Shown here in pieces: positions 44,501-53,300 of a stretch of DNA of 64,000 nt. The notes below the pieces were generated by a model that saw only the letters and a list, made by a program, of their open reading frames with translations, searched no databases and was not told where the DNA came from. Each line of letters starts with the position of its first letter. The stretch's first letter is position 1. Source of the DNA: Plutella xylostella (lineage: Eukaryota; Arthropoda; Insecta; Lepidoptera; Plutellidae); assembly GCF_932276165.1 (NCBI RefSeq), contig NC_064011.1, forward strand, positions 1,691,501 to 1,755,500, read 5' to 3'. Made by a program: the position numbers and the translations under genes.

Positions 44501-46236
44501 GTCGACTTCAGCTAATACCTAGAATAACGGATTTCAGTGTAACATTAAATAACATTTCGACAGAACTCTTCGTTTCGATGTTAATTAAACTACAAATTTC
44601 AACAACTAGTTACAGAAAAATAAATTAAAAATACAGATTTGCTAATTATAAGTGATAATAAAAAGTTTTGGAAGAAAATTAAGTTAAGAGCTAGGAAAAG
44701 AAGATTGTTCATCTGATTGTAAGATTAACAGCAGTATTGTATAAAGTTATTTATGATATAAATGATATGAGGACTTCTTATGCGGATCTTTTATAAGAAA
44801 ATGGAAGTTTCACAAAACAGAGATAAATTCTTTGAAGATCGTTAAAATCAACAACAAATTTGGTATTAAGATCCACTTGTTAGCTATACATAGTACATAT
44901 AATATACTTCATTCACCATTTTTGTACTAAATACTATTATGTACATACAAACATATTTGTGCAAAATCCATAAGTTATGTGACCTGAAAAATTCTCAGTT
45001 TAATACTTAGCTCCGCTAAATATTTCAAAAAGTCAGAGGAATCTGCGTATTTCAGATCAAATAATAACAGATTTGCTTTATATTTGGTAAAAGCGTTTAA
45101 AAAAAAGCAAAAAATGGAAAGTAGCCTAAGAAAAATAATATATTTTAAATTTAAAAACGAATCTATTGATAAAACCTAACAAATCATGCCACCTTTTTTT
45201 ATAATTTTATTTTTTTATAAATCGGCAGACGAAAAGAACGGAAAATCGTAATCCATCATTAATTTTTAATTTATCAATTACCATTTTAAGAACTAGTTCT
45301 CTATAATTAAACAAATATACACACACACAAACAACCTAAAATCATGTTTATTTGAAAGAGATCTGTTTATTGATTTGAATTTTGTGAATTTTCGTAGCCT
45401 CTTGTGGGTCGCGATTTTGAAATCACCCCCTACAGATCTAAATTATTTTCCGAATACAACATATATTATTTGTTAGACTAAGAATGAACGGTAAAATGAG
45501 TGCAGTAATTCCATGAAATTACTAGAAATTACTACGGGACATCATATGCCAAAGACATCCTTAAATTAATAATTATCAACTATGCAATACATAACTAACT
45601 AATGATGTGTGAAACGGGTCATCCCGACTTCAGGCAAGGGTACCCCAACACCTCATGGGTAACAATTGGAAAGTTACCCCAAAGAAATGCCGTTGTATAA
45701 CCTATTCCACATCACTAAATAACGAAGAAGAAGAATTAAATCTAATGGTAATATTATTAAGACCGAAAATACCTTAAGAAATAATAGTAACATTAAATAA
45801 AACGAATAACAATATTAAAACATGTCATCATTAGTTGTATTCCTAGTTTGGAGTAACTATACATGTCTTTCGTCAATTGACGACTTTTATCATTAAAAAT
45901 CTTTTTCATAAATACCCATACTTTTTTCCCTTCAAACGATATTGAAACTTTCGTGAAGTTTCGTCCTTTCAAATTCTAAATTATCTTTGATAAACTCAAG
46001 TACATTACTCGAGTAGATATTAAAGACTTAACAAAAATCAATTTCCAAATCTGCGTACACATTCAGAAATAAACATTGTTCCATTATTTCACAAAGATTG
46101 TTAATCAAGTTCTTAACACAACACTTGATGCACTGTCCACCACAATATTTAGATCACTTCGGATCACCCCTCTTCGTCACTACACAATTGTAACCTAATT
46201 TTTTATAGCCTAGAAATCAACGTTATCTTAGCACTT
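41520..46236. other. Intergenic spacer between gene C and the kinase gene (tail-to-tail)
   Basis: I see no gene. At 42365-42870 there is a GC-richer fragment, with CCTAACAGCTGGCCAGAAGC and a (TTA)n tail, that looks like the 3' end of a retroelement. GTTCGAAAGGG-type motifs at 41727 and, inverted, at 43333 could be the ends of a larger decayed element. From 43400 on it is plain AT-rich DNA, which presumably includes the 3' UTR of the kinase gene. Confidence 0.45.
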
Positions 46237-47310
46237 TCACCTACGCGCCGCCCGGGCTCTAGTCGCACGAACCGGCGTCTTTTTCGCTGTTTTAACAACT
46301 TTAGTCGCCGTTTTAGTAACTTTAGTCGCCGTTTTAGCTACTTTAGTTGCTGTTTTAGCTACTTTCGTAGCGGCTTTAGCTACTTTAGTTGCTACTTTAG
46401 CTTTCTTTCCTTTAGCGTTGCCTTTAGGCGACTTGGACTTTGCGCTATCAACTGAAGTCATTCTACGGTCAGATTCGAAGGAGAATGCTGGAATTACGCT
46501 CTTAACTTGAGACGGGGAAAGACTGATTTCTAATCTTCTCTGTCTCGAGCGCGTCATATGCACATTTGTTTCTACGTCTATCTTAAGATCTGGTTTAGTT
46601 TTCTTAGCTTTAGCCGTCTTTCTAGCAGCTATCTCGCTCTTGCTCGTCTCATCTGCATTCTGTCCTTTCTCTCTAAGGACCGGTTTGGAAATCTCCTCAT
46701 GTTTACGTTTGCGGGTAACGCGAGTCACTTTAGTAGTCTTGTCGTTTTCTATAGATTCTTTCGTTGTCTTTTTCGCCCGAGTCTTTGTCTCCACTTTAGT
46801 AGCCTCTACCTTCTTTGTGTCTTTCTTCTCTACCGCCTTACTTCTCAATTGCCTCACTGTATCATCAACCTTAGCCTTTGCCTCAACTTTCCTACGTTTT
46901 TTAGGTACAGGCGACGGGCTTTCCTTAGCTTTCTTAGAGCGTGTAGATTTCGGGAACGCCACTTCTGTTCCATCCAAACCTTTACTGCTTTCTATGTAAA
47001 TAAACTCATCCAGCTTAGATCTAGACTTGGCGTAGGTTCTTTCTACAGGTTTGACATGAGGTATATCTTCCACCTCTTGCGTGAAAGTAGGTTCTTTGAT
47101 TTCATTGACGGGTGTATCTTGTGTGTTGGCTCGGATCAGTTCTACGTCATTCTCTATGGAATTCATTTCGTTGCGTTGTTTGATGTTGTTGATAGTTTCC
47201 ATGAGGGTATCCTTGGTGTCGACCTCCATTTCGCTGGAGGTCCTGGGTTCGGTGCTCGGTTGCTGCTTGTTTTTGCTGCGCCGCTTGTAGAGGTCCGCTT
47301 TGGTCATGTC
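46237..47310 (-). CDS. JIL-1: Kinase last exon: basic, repeat-rich tail
   Basis: This exon of 357 codons starts DMTKADLYKRRSKNKQQPS after TTGCAG. It is rich in lysine, threonine and alanine. It ends with about six copies of a TKVAKTA-type seven-residue unit (46280-46400) and an RATRARAARR terminus, resembling histone H1-like DNA-binding tails. Phase matches exon 48087-48235. Confidence 0.9.
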   Translation of the reverse strand, partial: DMTKADLYKRRSKNKQQPSTEPRTSSEMEVDTKDTLMETINNIKQRNEMNSIENDVELIRANTQDTPVNEIKEPTFTQEVEDIPHVKPVERTYAKSRSKLDEFIYIESSKGLDGTEVAFPKSTRSKKAKESPSPVPKKRRKVEAKAKVDDTVRQLRSKAVEKKDTKKVEATKVETKTRAKKTTKESIENDKTTKVTRVTRKRKHEEISKPVLREKGQNADETSKSEIAARKTAKAKKTKPDLKIDVETNVHMTRSRQRRLEISLSPSQVKSVIPAFSFESDRRMTSVDSAKSKSPKGNAKGKKAKVATKVAKAATKVAKTATKVAKTATKVTKTATKVVKTAKKTPVRATRARAARR

Positions 47311-50300
47311 CTGCAATGAAAATAAGAATATGTTGTTATAATTACAAATTCAAATACTTAAAAAGAAGTTGTGGCAGACAATACAAAAAGTTATGTCAAA
47401 CGGGTCTGTTATCGACGTATTTATCGCAGTTCAGGATATATCTACGTCAATAAGTAGTAACATTATAAAATACCCATGCATGTATAGCTAAAATCCGGTG
47501 GCTCGCTTACGTGTCACCTCTGACTACAACGCGTAAAACGCGTATTAAACGTGTTTATCGACGTCGAGAAACCATGCCGCGGCCACTGCTAGAATAGGTT
47601 TGTCACCGTTACATGCAATAAAATATTTGTAAGAAACTCACGGTAAGTTGGAAGCGGTCTTCGTCAGTATCCACTGCGGTCCTCAATATTTCCAGAACGG
47701 TCTCCAAAGGCATGCGACGCGACGGGTCTTGTTGTAGTAAGCCGGTCAGGACTTTCTTTACGTAGTCGGGGGCTCTACTATAGCGCACTTACCTTTATTT
47801 ACCGTCTCTGCTACACTGTATGCTTTATCTGTGTCGATAAATTCGTTTAATGCGCGTTCCACCAATAAAAGCCTTGTATTTATCGCCAATAGAGATATAG
47901 TGTCGTTTATCTACCTCAATAATTTGTGTCCCCGCTGCACGGGTTCGTTATAAATGTAGATAAACGTCACTGTATCTCGATTCACCATAAATACAGCGCT
48001 GTGATTTGTAGAACGCGCATCAAACAAGTTTTTCGACGACTAGGGTATGTCACCGTTTTGTAATATAATACGAGTAAGATACTCACGGTGAGTTGGAAGC
48101 GGTCCTCGTCCATCCCCACTGCGGTCCTCAATATTTCCAGAACGGTCTCCAGCGGCATGCGGCGCGACGGATCCTGCTGTAGTAAGCCGGTCAGGACTTT
48201 CTTTACGTAGTCAGGGGCAGCGTCGAATTCTGGACCTGTGGATATGAAAATTTAGGGTTTAGTTGTCGTTTCAAAATGAGACATAAATGATGTAGCGGAA
48301 AGTGTTAGTGATATTGGAACGCAACCAAATATAGTTTCTAATTCTGCTCTGCACTGATGGCGCTGTTGTCGTGCTAAGACTTAATTTTGAATCAGCTGTC
48401 AAATCTGTTCTTTTTTCGTAATCCGTTATTCATTTTAAAATAAACGAGTTAACTGATTAATTATCTTTAATTACCACATGTATCCACCACGAATATTCCT
48501 TTAGAAAGTAATCACGGATTTGGAAATAAAATTAAATATATTTTTGCCGCTAAAAGTTCAGTGTAGATTTGCCTGGAACTAAAAGTATAAGATGTTAATT
48601 TCTTATATTCTTCGATGTGTCTGTGGCTAACACCAACTGTCGCCATGGTTTAAGGATTGGCCAGTTAGATAAACGTTAGCGTCAGTCACTGACTCCTCAT
48701 AGTATACCGGACTTCTTAAAAAATCACTCACCTTCAAGCACAAAATTATGCGCATTCGCGTGCGCGGTATGTATCGGCTCCCTAGTGGACCCGGGTTCGA
48801 CTCCCAGCAGCAGGTAGCGCAGGGTCATGCCGAGGGACCAGAGGTCGCAGACGGCAGTATAAGACTTGGAGAAACCGAAACAACTCAAGAGGACACTTGA
48901 GGAAACCTGAGGAACTTAGAGGAATTCTCCAAAAAAACTCACCTTCCAACACAAAATTATGCGCGTTTGCGTGGGCGGTATGTATCGGTTCCCTAGTAGA
49001 CCCGGGTTCGACTCCCAGCAGCAGGTATCTCAGGGTCATGCCGAGGGACCAGAGGTCGCAGGCCGCGGTGTAGGACGTGGAGACTCCGATGACTCGGTCT
49101 AGGACTTCGGGCGCCGCGTAGGGGAGGCTGGAAAGGAAAGGGGAGGTTAGTTTGCAATGTGAAAAATTCAAGGCCTTATTACAAAGTATTTAACAGCTGT
49201 TTAGTGCAGTCAAACGCCTACAAAATCTGTCAAATTTCACATTAAACACTTGTTAAACACTGTTTCAAGTTTTTTGTGGTAGTACAGTCAGGATCTGAAG
49301 ATAAAAGTGGCTAAAAAAGGGGATACAAATTGATAATTTCGCTCAGGCGCCAAACTCCTCCTCGCTCGGGGACTAAATTAGCAGGGTTACATCAATAACG
49401 TGATTCATCATGTACTTTAACTGTGCATAATTTTATTTAAAACTTTTTGGAAAGTTGAGATTTCTTTACGACGACGCTAAATAAAGACCAAAAGAGAAAA
49501 TCTTGGAAACGTTATTTAGCACTAGCTATTTCCGCTTCGTTCTTGAAACTTGAAAGTATGGATGGACGGATGTTTATTACTCTTTCACGGGAAAACCTCT
49601 GGGCCATTTTTTATGAAACCTGACACCCTGAATTAACACACAACCCGATATTAACATTCTATCCCGGAATTCCCACTTGTAAACCTAATTATTTTCAAAT
49701 TTCTCACCTAAAGCAAGGCGTGGTCATCCGCGAGCGGTCGGGCGGGATGAACCGCGCGAACCCGAAGTCCCCCAGCTTGATGTCCGCCTCCTGAAGCCGC
49801 GGCGACGTCAGCAGAATGTTCTGGGAAGAGGAAAATAACATATGTTATGAATAAGATACTTATAAAGTTATGGTAATATTTTGTCCAATGAATGTGAAGC
49901 TGCTTTCTTATCAAGATCACCACCGAATATAAGCAATCAACAATCCGCGGCCGCGGCACGGTTTCGTTATCGACGTCGATAAACTCGTTTAATGCGCGTT
50001 CCACCAATCATAGCGCCGCATTTGTGGTGAATCACGATACAGTGTAGTTTATCTACGTTGACAACGAACCCGTGTAGCGTCAACAGCTGCATTGCTTATC
50101 TGTCAAAAACTGTCATAATTTTTGTATAAATCTGACAGAAGTTTGACGAACAAGCGATGCTGCTAAAGATGACGGTGATGGTTGAGCATGCTGTTTGTAC
50201 GCCTGTCAATTCTTTTTCCTACTCCTTCTTTTGGAACCTAAATATCCTCAATCCTCCCTTATAAGTTACACTACTATTACCATCCTCTCCATTCCTCACC

Positions 50301-53300
50301 CACCCTCATCCCCCCCTCACCATTGGTTTGACGTCCCTGTGCGCGACGCCCTCCGCGGCCAGATGCCGCAGCGCGTCGCTCAGCTGCACGGCGAGCCGCG
50401 CGCGCGTGTCGCGACACATCGCCGCCACTTTGTGCAGGGTTAGCTCGCCGCCCGTGCATAGTTCCGTTACTATGTAGGTGAAGGCCTGTTGGGGATAGAA
50501 ATACTGTTAGTGAAAGAGAGAAAAGATGTATAAAACTAAGCAGAAACGGGCGTTTCGGGCGATCAATCTGAACAGCTTTTATTATACGACGCTCTGAAAA
50601 GTCCTGGGCGACCTAAACTGCATTCTTTCATAAAGTAAAACAAATCAAGCTCGTTTAAGACCTGTTTGAATATCCTGGAATGATATTCCATCAGGATACA
50701 GGAGATTGATTCACCTTCTTCTGTGGTACCTTCTTCGCAAAAACTTCGCAATCTTCATACCAATAACATTTTTAAATAATATCTATCTATGTTTCTGTGT
50801 AAATACCTATATCAGCTGTCCGACTCCCATAACACAGGTTCTGGCTAGCTTGGGGTCGGATGGCCGTGTGTGAGATGTCCCCACATATTTATTATTATTA
50901 TTACCTCGTCGTGCACCACGTCCGCGAGCTCCACGACGCGGGGGCTGCGCTGGCAGGCGCGGAGACACTCCACCTCCTGTTGTACATACTACTACATACA
51001 TACAGTGTACATAGTGTGTACATAGTGTGTACATACCTCGTCGTGCACCACGTCCGCGAGCTCCACGACGCGGGGGCTGCGCTGGCAGGCGCGGAGACAC
51101 TCCACCTCCTGTTGTACATACTACTACATACATACAGTGTACATAGTGTGTACATAGTGTGTACATACCTCGTCGTGCACCACGTCCGCGAGCTCCACGA
51201 CGCGGGGGCTGCGCTGGCAGGCGCGGAGACACTCCACCTCCTGTTGTACATACTACTACATACATACAGTGTACATAGTGTGTACATAGTGTGTACATAC
51301 CTCGTCGTGCACCACGTCCGCGAGCTCCACGACGCGGGGGCTGCGCTGGCAGGCGCGGAGACACTCCACCTCCTGTCTCACGTGAGGGGCGTGGGCGGAC
51401 ACTATCTGTGGACGGGTAAATAGCGATATGTTAAAGATTTAGTGTAAAATCAAAATAAGTTGAATTGAGAATATGATTGTCGAGAATTTAACAGATTATT
51501 TCACTCGTGTTTAGTTTTTGGGCTAGGACCATTTAAAGTAGCATAGTAGAATATGGTAAGAGCCTTCTACGGGATGAGTACAGTTGTACGGCATAATCTA
51601 CGCTACTGTGACGCACAGTAGGACCTATCTTCAGAGTGAGTACACTGTACTCGTGTTGTACTCACCTTCACTGCGTACTCGGCGCCGGTCTGGCGGTGCA
51701 CGCAGCGGCGGCACACCCTATACGACACATTTCCCTCGTGAGTACATTGTACTCATACTGTACTCACTTTCACCGCGTACTCGGCGCCGGTCTGGCGGTG
51801 CACGCAGCGGCGGCACACGGAGTACGAGCCGTCCCCGAGCGGCGGCGCCGACAGGTCCACTGAGTACTTGCGGAAGAACGGCGAGTCCTGCCGATTACAA
51901 AAGAAAAATATGTAATGTTATGTATCATGCATACAACAACAGCTATTTTTGTGACAGGGAGCAGGGAGTTAGTAGTAATAGTAACAGTAACCGTATTGTT
52001 ATACTCGTGGTTTCTCTGCAAAATAGTGCACAGTAATGAGGATATACGTAAGAGAACTCAAATAACCGACACGACATAGCTCTTTGCAAGCTCAAGTGGC
52101 AATGAGCCGGCCATATTTGTAAAATTTCTACAATGTACATAGTACTACATACATAGTACTAGAGGAAGGCGACTGTTGTGTAGCTACTTGGGAGAGGCAT
52201 ATTTTATGTCTATCTGTGGACGATTACAGACTGATTTATTTCTATAGGTTACCTTAGCGATCCACCCCTTGAGCTTATCCTGCTGTTGCCCGGTGGCCTC
52301 CTGCCAGAGTTGATCAGAGATGACATTGTCAGAGAACAGGATGCTCGGAGCCACGTACGAGTAGCCTGGAAGGGAGAATGGATAGGTTTAGAATATGTCT
52401 ATGTAAAGAAAGGACGGTTTAGTTGCTTTTAAATATTTTTTATATATTTATACAGAGAATAAATGAATGGTGGTAATTCTGGAGGCACCAATTTTCAGCT
52501 AAAACGTAAAAGACATTGCTCGAGTTACAACTTTATGATCGGTTACGTAAGTTTCATTTACTACATTGGTATTTTATTTAAGTTTGGCAGTGGTAAAAAT
52601 TATTTGTGTTATCCTTGTATGTCTATCACTAATACAGTTCTAATGTGGAAAATGCTTTGATGTTCATTCTTATGTGGGGTGTTATATTGCCACTGCGGAA
52701 CCTTACAGGCAGACTCATATCATAAATCCAACAACCATCACTATCAGCCCTAAGGTCGACCACTCCTATACCAAACCCCCAGTAACCCTACCCCTACATC
52801 GCGGAAGACAATCCCCTCACCCAGAAACAGCTTATGGCTAGCCTGTGGCGAGTCCTAGCATGAACTAATCCTACATCGCGGAAGACAATCCCCTCACCCA
52901 GAAACAGCTTGTGTGAGGCCTGCGGCGGCGCGGCGGGCGAGTCGGTCGGCGGCATGCGCGTGAACTCGTCCGCGAAGTTGCACGTGTCGGCCGCGTGCGA
53001 GAGGGACGGCACGAAGTCATGCGACAGAGAACTACAGTCACCGACATAGCTCACCGAGTTAGTAACTGCCACCACTGCCCACTGCCACTCTCCTTGTGAG
53101 TACTGTGGCTATACGCTGCAGCGGCTAGATCCACTGCTCCATGGATCCCTGATGTCAGACTGCCGTCTGACTGAAGGTATAGTGCCTGTTGTTTATGACC
53201 AAGTCGTCGGGAATGACAGGCACTATAAAATAATACGTAGTTTAGAAAACGGGTATCGTGCCCACTGCCACTTAAGCTTACTAACTCGGAGTTAGTAAGC

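Noticed and set aside
46558..47319. 253-codon plus-strand frame opposite the kinase tail
   Set aside because: Phe/Leu/Arg-rich antisense of a lysine-rich exon; no splice or start support.
50807..51364. 185-codon minus frame and 187-codon plus frame over the kinase array
   Set aside because: They arise because the 132-bp repeat length is a multiple of three; they run antisense to or out of frame with the real exon.
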